Below are positions 1 through 7,767 of a stretch of DNA of 64,000 nucleotides, in pieces. Source of the DNA: Streptomyces sp. R21 (GTDB taxonomy: Bacteria; Actinomycetota; Actinomycetes; Streptomycetales; Streptomycetaceae); contig NZ_CP163435.1 in NCBI RefSeq assembly GCF_041051975.1, positions 1,612,001 through 1,676,000 on the forward strand, written 5' to 3'. The notes beneath the pieces are model-generated. The model was not told where the DNA came from and ran no database searches. It saw nothing but the letters and a program-made list of their open reading frames with translations. The stretch's first letter is position 1; every line of letters begins with the position of its first letter. The position numbers and the translations under genes are program-made.

Positions 1-191
1 GCGATGGCCCGCTCCCACTCCGCCATGCTCGGCCGGGTCTCCCGTACGAAGTCGTGGAGATGCCGGCTCAGGGCGGCCAGCAGTTGGTGCAGCCGGGGGT
101 CAGCCGTGCCCCGAAGGCTGTCGACGACCGCGTCGGTGAGGGTCGTGCTGTCGGTGTCGCTGTTGGTCTGCGTGGTCGGTTCGGTGGTCAT
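1..191 (-). CDS. Intradiol ring-cleavage dioxygenase, N-terminal part (cut by window edge)
   Basis: Only the first 63 codons are inside the window. The translation carries the helical N-terminal domain of catechol/hydroxyquinol 1,2-dioxygenases, with DPRLHQLLAALSRHLHDFVRE followed by MAEWERAI. The iron-binding Tyr/His residues lie beyond the edge. The ATG at 191 has GGAGCGGA just before it. Members of the family open catechol or hydroxyquinol between the two hydroxyls using Fe(III). The gene lies 31 bp downstream of a phenol-type hydroxylase on the same strand, so the pair probably hydroxylates and then cleaves one aromatic substrate. Hydroxyquinol is a reasonable guess; catechol is not excluded. 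Confidence 0.8.
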   Translation of the reverse strand, partial: MTTEPTTQTNSDTDSTTLTDAVVDSLRGTADPRLHQLLAALSRHLHDFVRETRPSMAEWERAI

Positions 192-222
192 TCCGCTCCC
201 CTGGTGCCGTCCCCCGGTCCCA

Positions 223-1983
223 TCAGGCATGTCCGAGGATCCGCCGCAGCGCGTCCGTCAGCAACTGCTCCGCCTCCTGCGTCGCCGTGGCGTACCGGAA
301 GGCGACGAACCCGTCGGGACGTACGAGCAGGGCTCCCGAGTCGGCTACCTCGCTGAGCCGGGCCCAGTCCCCGTACGGGTCCTCGTACTCCTGTCCGGGC
401 CCGATGACGACGGTCGCGATGTCGAGGCCCTGGGCCTGGCCCTGGGCCCCGGCCGCCTTGACCCAGCCCTCGCCGCCGATGCCGGTGATCAGTGTGAAGC
501 GGCCCCGGCCCACCGTGTCCAGGGTGGACAGGGTCCGGGTGCCGGAGGTGATCCAGGCGTGCGGGAGCTTGGCGCCGGGACGCGAGGAGGGCTGATGGTA
601 CAGCTCGGGGTCGCGTGCGAAGCCCGGGTCCGTGGTGCCGTCGGGGACGATCGCGGCCGAGGCGTCGGCGGAGTAGCGCTGGTTGAGGTCGACGCCGTGC
701 GCATTGAACTCGTACACCTTGAACGCGATCGCCTCGCGCAGTGCGGCGCGCTGCTTCTCGGCGGCCTCGGTGGCGTCCTTGCGGGCGGCGATGTTGGCCC
801 ACAGCTGCTCGGGCGTCCCCGGGGAGAGCCCGTCCAGGGCCTCGAAGATGGGAGCTGTCTCGCCGATGGACTTGTTGGCGCGGGTGACGATCTGCCTGCC
901 GATCGGGGCGCGTTCAGCGGTGTAGGTGTCGAGAAGCTTCGACGACGCCGCGCCGTCGAGGACGAGCTTCAGTTTCCAGGCGAGGTTGTGGGCGTCCTGG
1001 ATCGACGTGTTGGAGCCGAGGCCGTTCGACGGCGGATGGCGGTGCGTGGCGTCGCCCGCGCAGAAGACACGCCCGTTCGAGTACGTCTCGGCGTACATCT
1101 CGTTGACCGTCCATGCCGACGACGACTTGATGGTCACCGGGATCTCGTCGTCGCCGACCAGCTGCCGGACGACGGACTCGGCGTACGCGGTGGTCAGGTC
1201 GGGTGCGCCCGCCGTGACGTCGTACCCCCAGACGATGAGCCACTCGTTCCAGGGGCGGACGTTGCGCACCAGGCCCGCGCCGATGCCGCCGACGGTGGCG
1301 CCCGGGGCGAGCACCCAGTAGAGGGTGGAGGGCCGGTGCGCGGTGTACTTGCCGAGATCCGCGTCGAAGACGATGTTGATGCTGCCCGCGACACCCATCT
1401 GACCGCCCATGGGCAGTCCGGCGTCCTCGGCGACCTTGGAACGGCCGCCGTCCGCGCCGATGAGGTACTTGGCGCGGATCTCGTACGTGTCCCCGCGCAG
1501 CCGGTCCCGGACGGTGGCCGTCACGCCGTCGGCGTCCTGGGTGTGCGCCAGGTACTCGGTGTCGAAGCGCAGGCGGGTGCCACGGGTGACGGCCGCGTCG
1601 ACGAGCACCGGTTCCATGAGGTGTTGGGGCATGTCGCACATACGGGTGGGGCTGGCCAGTTCGTGCGCGGCCTGGACGAGCGGGTCGTTGCCCCAGGAGC
1701 GGACGCGGCCCAGTTCCTCGCCCGCGAGGCTGGTGCAGAAGGTCGTGTTGCCCATCAGGTGCTGCGGCGTGGCCTGAGCGATGACGTCCTGCTCGACCCC
1801 GAGGTCGCGCAGCACCTCCATCGTGCGCTGGTTGGTGATGTGCGCGCGGGGCGTGTCGGCGAGGCTCCCGTAACGGGTGACGACGATGTTGGGTACGCCG
1901 TACGTGCTGAGCGCGAGCGCCGCCGAGGCGCCGGCCGGGCCACTGCCCACGATCAGAACATCGGTCTCGACGACGGTGTGCAC
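223..1983 (-). CDS. FAD-dependent aromatic hydroxylase (TfdB/PheA-type)
   Basis: A class A flavoprotein monooxygenase of about 586 residues. The FAD-binding GSGPAGASAALAL is near residue 13, the DG motif YLIGADGGRSKVAEDAGL in the middle, and the GD motif CAGDATHRHPPSNGLGSNTS further on. A C-terminal thioredoxin-like domain is typical of phenol hydroxylases. Such enzymes use NAD(P)H and O2 to hydroxylate phenols ortho to an existing hydroxyl. GTG at 1983 was chosen because AGGAG sits 10 nt before it; an upstream GTG at 2043 would place the duplicated repeat inside the coding region. It probably forms an operon with the intradiol dioxygenase. The exact phenol cannot be read from sequence. Confidence 0.85.
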   Translation of the reverse strand: MHTVVETDVLIVGSGPAGASAALALSTYGVPNIVVTRYGSLADTPRAHITNQRTMEVLRDLGVEQDVIAQATPQHLMGNTTFCTSLAGEELGRVRSWGNDPLVQAAHELASPTRMCDMPQHLMEPVLVDAAVTRGTRLRFDTEYLAHTQDADGVTATVRDRLRGDTYEIRAKYLIGADGGRSKVAEDAGLPMGGQMGVAGSINIVFDADLGKYTAHRPSTLYWVLAPGATVGGIGAGLVRNVRPWNEWLIVWGYDVTAGAPDLTTAYAESVVRQLVGDDEIPVTIKSSSAWTVNEMYAETYSNGRVFCAGDATHRHPPSNGLGSNTSIQDAHNLAWKLKLVLDGAASSKLLDTYTAERAPIGRQIVTRANKSIGETAPIFEALDGLSPGTPEQLWANIAARKDATEAAEKQRAALREAIAFKVYEFNAHGVDLNQRYSADASAAIVPDGTTDPGFARDPELYHQPSSRPGAKLPHAWITSGTRTLSTLDTVGRGRFTLITGIGGEGWVKAAGAQGQAQGLDIATVVIGPGQEYEDPYGDWARLSEVADSGALLVRPDGFVAFRYATATQEAEQLLTDALRRILGHA

Positions 1984-2000
1984 GAAGGAACGCTCCTGAC

Positions 2001-2042
2001 GGTGGGAACAGGCACCAACAACGGTGGGAACAGGCACCAACA
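2001..2042. promoter_or_regulatory. Two tandem 20-bp operator-like repeats
   Basis: GGTGGGAACAGGCACCAACA occurs twice, at 2001-2020 and 2023-2042. The 22-bp period is two helical turns. Each copy has GGTG and CACC ends around an 8-bp centre, so it has partial dyad symmetry. The copies lie immediately upstream of the hydroxylase ribosome-binding site. That placement suits a repressor or activator of the aromatic operon, but no regulator gene is adjacent in this window. Confidence 0.55.
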
Positions 2043-2076
2043 CTCGCGATCATGGTGGGGTGCCGGTGGGCGTGGG

Positions 2077-2093
2077 TGTCTCATTACGAGACA
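2077..2093. promoter_or_regulatory. Inverted repeat TGTCTC-N5-GAGACA
   Basis: A perfect 6-bp inverted repeat with a 5-bp AT-rich spacer (ATTAC), in the 246-bp gap between the divergent hydroxylase and clamp genes. The size suits a TetR- or MarR-type operator. It could serve either promoter. Confidence 0.4.
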
Positions 2094-2229
2094 GCGGGCT
2101 ACGGCCGCCCGGTACCGCACGTACCTGGCGGGAGCCCCGCGCTGAGCAGAGAGCGCTGAACCGGGCGTTGTCAGTGGCGGCCTATAGCGTGCGCGGACCG
2201 ATTGACGCGACACGATGGGGGATCCACGG

Positions 2230-3444
2230 ATGGAGTTCCGGATCGAGCGAAGCGCCCTCGCCGAGGCTGTGGCCTGGGCGGCCAGGTCGCTGCCCACGCG
2301 TTCACCCGTCCCCGTACTGGGCGGCCTGCTGCTGGACGCGAGGGACGGCCGGCTGCGTATTTCGGGCTTCGACTACGAGGCATCGGCCCGCATCGAGGTC
2401 CCGGCGGAGACGCTGAGCGCCGGTCAGGTGCTCGTGCTGGGGCGCAGGCTGCTGGACATCTGCCGGGTGCTGCCCGAAGCGATGGTGGAGTGCGCGCTGG
2501 AGGGCTCGCGCTTCACGATGGAAGGGGGCGGCACGCGCTTCGGGCTGTCGACCTTGTCCACCGCGGACTACCCGACGCTTCCCGGACTTCCCGCCGTTCG
2601 CGGGATGGTGGATGCGGCGGAGTTCGCGACGGCAGTGGCGCAGGTCGTGACAGCCGCGGGCCGCGACGATTCCCTCCCGGTGCTCACGGGGATTCAGCTC
2701 CGGTTGGACGGCGAGTCGATGACCCTGGCCGCTTCGGACCGGTACCGGTATGCCGTGCGTACGGTGCCTTGGAAACCGGAGGCGGTGGGTTCCGAAGCGG
2801 TGGGTTCCGGCGTGGTGGAGGCAATGGGTTCCGATGCGGTGGAGGTGGTGGTTCCCGGCCGCAGGCTGACGGAGATCTCCCGTGCGCTGGCGAAGTCCGG
2901 GCTGATGCGCATCGGGCTGAACACCGGGGGCGGCAAAGGCGGATCGAGCGGCGAAGGCGGTTCAGGTGGCTCGGGCGGCGGCTTGATCGCCTTCGAGGGC
3001 GCCGGGATGCGTACGACTCTGCGGCTGCTGGAGGGGCGGCTGCCGCGCTACGACAAGTTGTTCACACTGGACAGCCCGGCCGTCGCGGTCACGCAGCGGG
3101 AGGCGCTCGCCGACGCGGTCCGCCGGGTCGCGGTCGTCGCGGAGCCGAACAGCCCGATCCGGCTCGACTTCTCCGCCCGGGGAACGGTCCTCCTGCAAGC
3201 GGGGTACGAGGACGACATCGCCTCACAACAGCTCGCGGCCACATTGACCGGCGCCGATGACATGGCAGTCGCCTTCAACCCCGTGTACTTGCTGGAAGCC
3301 CTCACCTCCTTCAACGCCTCGCACGTGCGCCTTGAGCTTCTGGGACCGGGCCAGCGGACGCTGCTCAGTGGCGCGGCGGACGGGGATGACACCGCGCTTG
3401 AGGACCACCGCCATCTGCTCATGTCTGTACGGCAACTGAGCTGA
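2230..3444 (+). CDS. dnaN: DNA polymerase III sliding clamp paralogue (second DnaN)
   Basis: A beta-clamp of 404 residues that aligns through all three clamp domains (MEFRIERSALAEAV at the start, SDRYRYAVRTV in domain II, and a C-terminal HRHLLMSVRQL). The clamp encircles DNA and tethers polymerases and repair enzymes. The canonical dnaN sits beside dnaA/gyrB/recF; none of these is here, so this is a stand-alone paralogue as known in several Streptomyces. It carries two oddities: a repeated Glu-Ala-Val-Gly-Ser stretch around residues 180-205, and a Gly/Ser-rich insertion around residues 235-255. ATG 2230 is preferred over 2215 because GGGGGA precedes it at a good distance. No partner polymerase is next to it. 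Confidence 0.85.
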   Translation: MEFRIERSALAEAVAWAARSLPTRSPVPVLGGLLLDARDGRLRISGFDYEASARIEVPAETLSAGQVLVLGRRLLDICRVLPEAMVECALEGSRFTMEGGGTRFGLSTLSTADYPTLPGLPAVRGMVDAAEFATAVAQVVTAAGRDDSLPVLTGIQLRLDGESMTLAASDRYRYAVRTVPWKPEAVGSEAVGSGVVEAMGSDAVEVVVPGRRLTEISRALAKSGLMRIGLNTGGGKGGSSGEGGSGGSGGGLIAFEGAGMRTTLRLLEGRLPRYDKLFTLDSPAVAVTQREALADAVRRVAVVAEPNSPIRLDFSARGTVLLQAGYEDDIASQQLAATLTGADDMAVAFNPVYLLEALTSFNASHVRLELLGPGQRTLLSGAADGDDTALEDHRHLLMSVRQLS

Positions 3445-3554
3445 CGGTTTGACGGAGCGACGGGCTGACGGGCTGACGGACGCATGGAGCCCCCCATGGA
3501 ATCGTCTAGGCGACCACGATTGGTTGATTCTTGGACGATACGGTGGGAGGCGTC

Positions 3555-5378
3555 GTGACCATCGCAGAGCACTCCCCCGCCCGTCTCGCCCTCACACCGC
3601 TGCGTGAGGCACGCGAGCGCTTCCTCGATGGGCGCCCGCTGCCCGACGGCGTACCGGACGAGGTCGTCGCCGCGTGGCGGCGCGCCCGGTTCTACGGTGT
3701 GCCGCACGACCTGCGGGAGCCCCTGACGTCCTCCCCGGGCGCTCATTCCGAGTCGCCTCTCCTGACCGCGGCCCGTCCCCTGCTCGAACGGCTCGCCCCC
3801 GCGCTCGGCACCGGACGGTCCTCGCTCGTACTCACCGACGAGCGACCGCGGGTGCTCTGGGTGACCGGGAGCGAGCCCGGGGATGAGCTTGGGGAGGCGC
3901 TTGGGGACGCGCTGGGGAAAGGGTTCAGGGACCGGTCCCGTGACGGGCTCGGGGACTGGTCCGGTGACAGGCGGCGCGTCGGCCTGTCCGAGCAGGAGGT
4001 GGGTCACAACAGCGCGGCTCTCGCGTTGCGCACGCGCCGCCGTGCCGAGGTGCACGGGCCCGAGCACTTCCTCGACCTGTGGCAGGAGGTGTCCGCGGTC
4101 AGCGTTCCCGTGCTGGCGCCGGAGACCGGACAGGTACTCGGCACGGTGACGGTCGCCTCCGGGCTCTGCACCGGATGCGGACCGCATCCCGGAGCAGCAC
4201 TCGCGGAGGCAGCCACCGCGGCGGTGGAGGCCGAACTCCTCGCGCGGTCACGGGCGGTGGAGCGGGCGCTGCTCGACGCCTATCTCGCAGCGGCCCGGCC
4301 GCAGACGCCCGCCACCGTCGCGCTCGACGGGCGCAACCGCCTGATCAGCGAAGCGGCCGAGCAACTGCTGTCGCCGGAGGCCCTGGAGACCCTGGAACGG
4401 GGCACGGCGTCGATGCTGCGGCAGGGACTTGACGCCGTCCCGCAGCCGTACGGCATCCAGCTGCCCGAGGGGGCCGGATGCACCGCCGAGATCACTCCCG
4501 TACGACATCTGGGTGCCGTGATCGGCGTGGTCGCCGTCCTCGAACCGGCCACGGCCGCACCCGCCCGGCCCTCGCCGCCTCCGCCGGTCACCCTCGCCGG
4601 ACGTTCCGTCCCCTGGCGGCACACGGTCGGCCGGGCGACGGAGCTGGCCCGGACCCGCGAACCGCTGCTCCTGACCGGTGAGCGCGGGACGGGGAAGACC
4701 CTGCTGGCACGGGAGCTGTCGGCCGGGGGCGCACTGTCGACCGTGGATGCGGCAGAAGGCGTCACCGAAGGTGAACTCACCGTCGTCTGCAGAGAGTTGA
4801 CCGACGGTCGACCCAACCTCCTGCGTCACGCCGAGCGCCTCGACCCCTCTGACATCGCCTCCCTGAACTCACTCCTCGACGAGCACCCGAACGTCCCCCT
4901 GCTCATCACCTACACACCCGGATCGCCACCCGGACCCTGTCTCCAGCGGCTCCTGGACACCCTGGCCGCCCGCTCGGTCGCCCTCCCGGCGCTGCGCGAA
5001 CGCCCGGACGACATCAGGGCGCTGCTCCAGGAGCTGGCCCCCAAACCCGCGCCGGGACAGCCGCCGCTCACCTGGACGCGGGACGCGCTGCGCGCCCTGG
5101 AACAGCACCCCTGGCCCGGCAACATCACAGAACTCGCCCACCTCGTACGGGCGTTGGCAGAGCAGCGTCGAGTGGCGGGACCGGTGCGGCGGGACGAACT
5201 GCCCGATCCCGTACGGGAAGGGCCCGCGGCGCGGCGCCTCAGCCCCGTGGAGCATGCCGAGCGCGCAGCGATCCTGGAGGCACTGCGTCGTCACGGCGGC
5301 AACAAGGCCCGCGCGGCGGTCGCGTTGGGGATCGGCCGGGCGACGCTCTACCGAAAACTGCGGGGCTATCGGGGCTGA
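3555..5378 (+). CDS. Fis-type transcriptional regulator with GAF-like domain and degenerate AAA+ domain
   Basis: About 607 residues with the layout of AcoR/GodR-like enhancer-binding proteins. A GAF-like sensor occupies roughly residues 75-235. An AAA+ region has Walker A GERGTGKT near residue 375. The C-terminal Fis helix-turn-helix reads GGNKARAAVALGIGRATLYRKL. The GAFTGA loop that contacts sigma-54 is absent and the AAA+ part is shortened, which fits the lack of sigma-54 in Streptomyces. It is therefore probably a sigma-54-independent regulator. GTG 3555 is chosen because GGGAGG lies just before it; the TTG at 3531 has no such site. Whether it controls the azoxy cluster beginning 200 bp downstream is unknown. 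Confidence 0.75.
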   Translation: MTIAEHSPARLALTPLREARERFLDGRPLPDGVPDEVVAAWRRARFYGVPHDLREPLTSSPGAHSESPLLTAARPLLERLAPALGTGRSSLVLTDERPRVLWVTGSEPGDELGEALGDALGKGFRDRSRDGLGDWSGDRRRVGLSEQEVGHNSAALALRTRRRAEVHGPEHFLDLWQEVSAVSVPVLAPETGQVLGTVTVASGLCTGCGPHPGAALAEAATAAVEAELLARSRAVERALLDAYLAAARPQTPATVALDGRNRLISEAAEQLLSPEALETLERGTASMLRQGLDAVPQPYGIQLPEGAGCTAEITPVRHLGAVIGVVAVLEPATAAPARPSPPPPVTLAGRSVPWRHTVGRATELARTREPLLLTGERGTGKTLLARELSAGGALSTVDAAEGVTEGELTVVCRELTDGRPNLLRHAERLDPSDIASLNSLLDEHPNVPLLITYTPGSPPGPCLQRLLDTLAARSVALPALRERPDDIRALLQELAPKPAPGQPPLTWTRDALRALEQHPWPGNITELAHLVRALAEQRRVAGPVRRDELPDPVREGPAARRLSPVEHAERAAILEALRRHGGNKARAAVALGIGRATLYRKLRGYRG

Positions 5379-5577
5379 GCGGAGCAATTGAATCCACGCG
5401 CAGTGGAACGGCTCACCTCTGCGCCGCTTCCGTTGCTCCTCCACCGATGCACGAATTACCCTTATTTCACGCGTTCGTTCCTGCGCACGCGTTCGTCCAT
5501 GAGCGTGTTCGTCCATGAGTGGTTTCGTTCATTCGCGCAATCGCGGGCACGCATGGCAAGCAATCACGGGGGAAACA

Positions 5578-6339
5578 TTGAAGGTCCGACTACTGGGTCC
5601 CTTAGAACTGACGGACGACCTCGTCACGCTCCGGATACCCGGCGAGAAACTCCGGGCGACCATGGCCGCACTCGCACTGTCACCGAACCGACCGGTCTCG
5701 CGCAGTGATCTCATCGACGAGTTGTGGGGCGAGGATCTCCCGCGCAATGCGGAGAACTCCCTGCATGGTCATGTCGCCCGACTTCGCCGCATCATCGACA
5801 CGCATACCGGAAAGGACAATCTGCGTGACCTGATTCAGACCTCGAGTTTTGGATATATGCTCGCGCTCCCGGAAAACGACATCGACGCAGCGCTGTTCTG
5901 CCAACTCACCCGGCAGGCCGCGGGGTTGTACCGGACCGCGCCCACGCAGGCGCTTTTGCTCCTCACCCGGGCCCTCGCCCTGTGGCGCGGCCCCGCACTC
6001 CTCGACACGGGGCAGGGCCTGATCAGCCGCATGGCCTACACCCGGCTCACGGAGACCCGGCTCGCGGCGTACGAGTACTACTTCGACGCCGCGCTCCTGC
6101 TGGACCTGCACCGCGAGATCATCACCGAGTTGCATCCGCTGCACGATCGCTACCCGCTGCGGGAGCGGTTCTGCGAGCAGCTGATCAGCGCGCTGTACCG
6201 CTCGGGACGGCAGGCCGAGGCGCTCGACGTCTACCACCGCACCCGGCGGCGGCTCGCCGACAGTCTCGGGCTTGAGCCCGGTGACGCGCTGCGCGAGCAG
6301 TTCGAGAAGGTGCTGCGCCGTGAGCCGTTGACGGTCTGA
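5578..6339 (+). CDS. SARP-family pathway regulator (VlmI-type), TTA-containing
   Basis: A short SARP of 253 residues: an N-terminal OmpR-like winged helix (KVRLLGPLEL ... SRSDLIDELWGEDLP) followed by a bacterial transcriptional activation domain with AYEYYFDAALLLDLHREII and ALYRSGRQAEALDVYHRTRR. SARPs activate antibiotic clusters, and valanimycin is activated by the SARP VlmI. A TTG start at 5578 is proposed, with GGGGG five bases before it, where the family's conserved start lies; ATG 5515 would add 21 unusual residues. Codon 9 (5602-5604) is TTA, so translation should depend on the bldA leucyl-tRNA. The position next to the VlmA-like gene makes it the probable cluster activator. Confidence 0.85.
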   Translation: MKVRLLGPLELTDDLVTLRIPGEKLRATMAALALSPNRPVSRSDLIDELWGEDLPRNAENSLHGHVARLRRIIDTHTGKDNLRDLIQTSSFGYMLALPENDIDAALFCQLTRQAAGLYRTAPTQALLLLTRALALWRGPALLDTGQGLISRMAYTRLTETRLAAYEYYFDAALLLDLHREIITELHPLHDRYPLRERFCEQLISALYRSGRQAEALDVYHRTRRRLADSLGLEPGDALREQFEKVLRREPLTV

Positions 6340-6483
6340 GACACCCGCCGGCCGTCGACGGTCCGCCCCCGCGACCACCGTTGACGGTTGACCGTCCGCC
6401 CCGCCACCGCCGTTGACGGTTGACCACCCACCTGCCAACGCCGTCGACGGTTGACCGTCCGCCCCCAACAACGCCGTTGACGG
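6325..6483. repeat. Six spaced copies of palindromic CCGTYGACGG
   Basis: CCGTTGACGG or CCGTCGACGG occurs at 6325, 6352, 6378, 6410, 6441 and 6474, with 26-33 bp between starts. Several copies are embedded in a longer unit continuing GTTGACCGTCCGCCCC. The first copy overlaps the last codons of the SARP; the rest fill the gap between the convergent SARP and VlmA-like genes. CCGTCGACGG is a perfect palindrome. The array could be a minisatellite, a multi-site protein-binding region or a transcript-end structure. Confidence 0.75.
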
Positions 6484-6562
6484 CCTGCGGCACTCCCGCA
6501 TCCCAGGGCGGGCGTCACGGCCCCTTGCCGCCCGCCCGTCACCGGGCGGCAACACCCCACGC

Positions 6563-7576
6563 TCACACCGACTTGGTCACGCGCAACAGTTGCCAGACCG
6601 CGCTCGCCCGCGCCCGCCCATGGAAGGCCAGGTATTCGGGAAGCACCAGGTCGGGGCCCCACTTCTCCTTGTAGGCCAGCTGGCCGGCGGCCGGGTACAC
6701 GGACTCCCCATGTGCGGCGAGGAAGCGCAGAAAGCGGCCGGTGAGCGCGCTGGCCGTGGCCGCCTCGTGCTCCTCGGACAGCCCGGTGAACGGGGTGAAC
6801 CCGAAGTGCAGCCACTGTGCACCCTCGGCCCGAAGCGTATCCAGCGCCCGCACGTTGACCGCTTCCAGCAGGCCGGGCACACCGCCCGGCACCCGGCGGC
6901 TCAGATCGTGCAGCCACCCGGAGCGGGTGCCGTACGCGGGGACGTACGAGATGTAGGCGACGACCCGCCCCTCGACACGGCCCACGAAGAGCCGGCGTTC
7001 GGCCTGCGCCGGGCCGCCCAATTCGCCGATGAGGAACTCGATCTCCTTCACATGGCGCCCCTTGGCCCGCAGCCACTCCCGGTCGACCGCGCCCACCTCG
7101 TCGCTCAGCTCACCGAGTTCCGCCTCACACACCTCCAGGCCGCCGCGCCGGGCCCGGGAGATCTTGTTGCGCAGCTTCACGAAGCGCGAGCCCTTGAGAG
7201 TGAACTCGGGCAGGTGGAGGGCGTAGGAGCTGCCGATCTGGTTCACCGTGAATCCCGAGCGGGCGTAGAGGTCGGCGTCGGCGCGCTGGAGTTGCACGGC
7301 GGCGACCTTGCGGCGGTTCTCACGCGCGAATTCCAGGAAGGCGCCCAGAAGTTCGGGGCGGTCCGGCTCTGCGGCGAAGGGGCCGCCGAATTGGATCAGA
7401 TGACGGCCCGCCCTGCGGAACACCACCACACCGAGGGTTCCGGGCCGGGTGAAGTACTCGTTCCCCGAGTTGAGGGCGAGGAACGCGCTGGGATTCTCCG
7501 CACAGGCGCGCAGCGCGAACAGGACCGTGTCGTACGCGGTCGTCCGCGATGTGACCGTCTCCCGGGCCATTGACAT
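6563..7576 (-). CDS. VlmA-like aminoacyl-tRNA-dependent transferase (LPG-synthase C-terminal/GNAT fold)
   Basis: A soluble 337-residue DUF2156 protein, the fold of the catalytic C-terminal half of MprF lysyl-phosphatidylglycerol synthases. It lacks the membrane half. Family-typical stretches are GTLGVVVFRRAGRHLIQFGGP, YVPAYGTRSGWLHDLSRR and LHFGFTPFTGLSEEHEA. In valanimycin biosynthesis the comparable protein VlmA moves serine from seryl-tRNA onto the alkylhydroxylamine. All other azoxy core families lie next door, so the same role is inferred. ATG 7576 has GGGGGA six bases before it. It is divergent from the biosynthetic operon and convergent with the SARP. A general lipid-aminoacylating role is less likely without membrane segments. 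Confidence 0.8.
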   Translation of the reverse strand: MSMARETVTSRTTAYDTVLFALRACAENPSAFLALNSGNEYFTRPGTLGVVVFRRAGRHLIQFGGPFAAEPDRPELLGAFLEFARENRRKVAAVQLQRADADLYARSGFTVNQIGSSYALHLPEFTLKGSRFVKLRNKISRARRGGLEVCEAELGELSDEVGAVDREWLRAKGRHVKEIEFLIGELGGPAQAERRLFVGRVEGRVVAYISYVPAYGTRSGWLHDLSRRVPGGVPGLLEAVNVRALDTLRAEGAQWLHFGFTPFTGLSEEHEAATASALTGRFLRFLAAHGESVYPAAGQLAYKEKWGPDLVLPEYLAFHGRARASAVWQLLRVTKSV

Positions 7577-7767
7577 TTACCGTCCCCCTGTCGTCCGCCC
7601 ACTCCCCAACCTTGCGCACGGTCCTTCGATGCCGCTGAAACGCCCGTCTCCGTCCCGTGTCAGGACCTTCTCAGCGCCGGCTGCGAGTTTGTCGAAACCA
7701 ACGTTCGACCCATGCTCAAGTACACCGTCCGGATCAATTCCCGGGCGGAAGGAAAACGGGGGCCGGT
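7577..7767. promoter_or_regulatory. Divergent promoter region of the azoxy cluster
   Basis: This 191-bp gap separates the divergent VlmA-like gene and the ALDH-led operon and must hold both promoters. A pair of imperfect heptamers, TCGAAAC (7691-7697) and TCGACCC (7704-7710), resembles SARP half-sites. Their 13-bp spacing is not the usual 11 or 22, so the assignment is weak. Confidence 0.4.

Noticed and set aside
4..2145. A 713-codon open frame on the plus strand
   Set aside because: It lies opposite the FAD hydroxylase, which has clear motifs; the plus-strand translation is Arg/Gly/Val-rich with no family signature. High GC makes such antisense frames common.
6325..6483. CRISPR array
   Set aside because: The repeat core is only 10 bp, spacers are partly similar, the spacing varies and no cas genes are present.
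7691..7710. SARP-binding direct repeats
   Set aside because: Only two imperfect heptamers at 13-bp spacing; the usual 11- or 22-bp period is not met, so it is mentioned only as a weak possibility.
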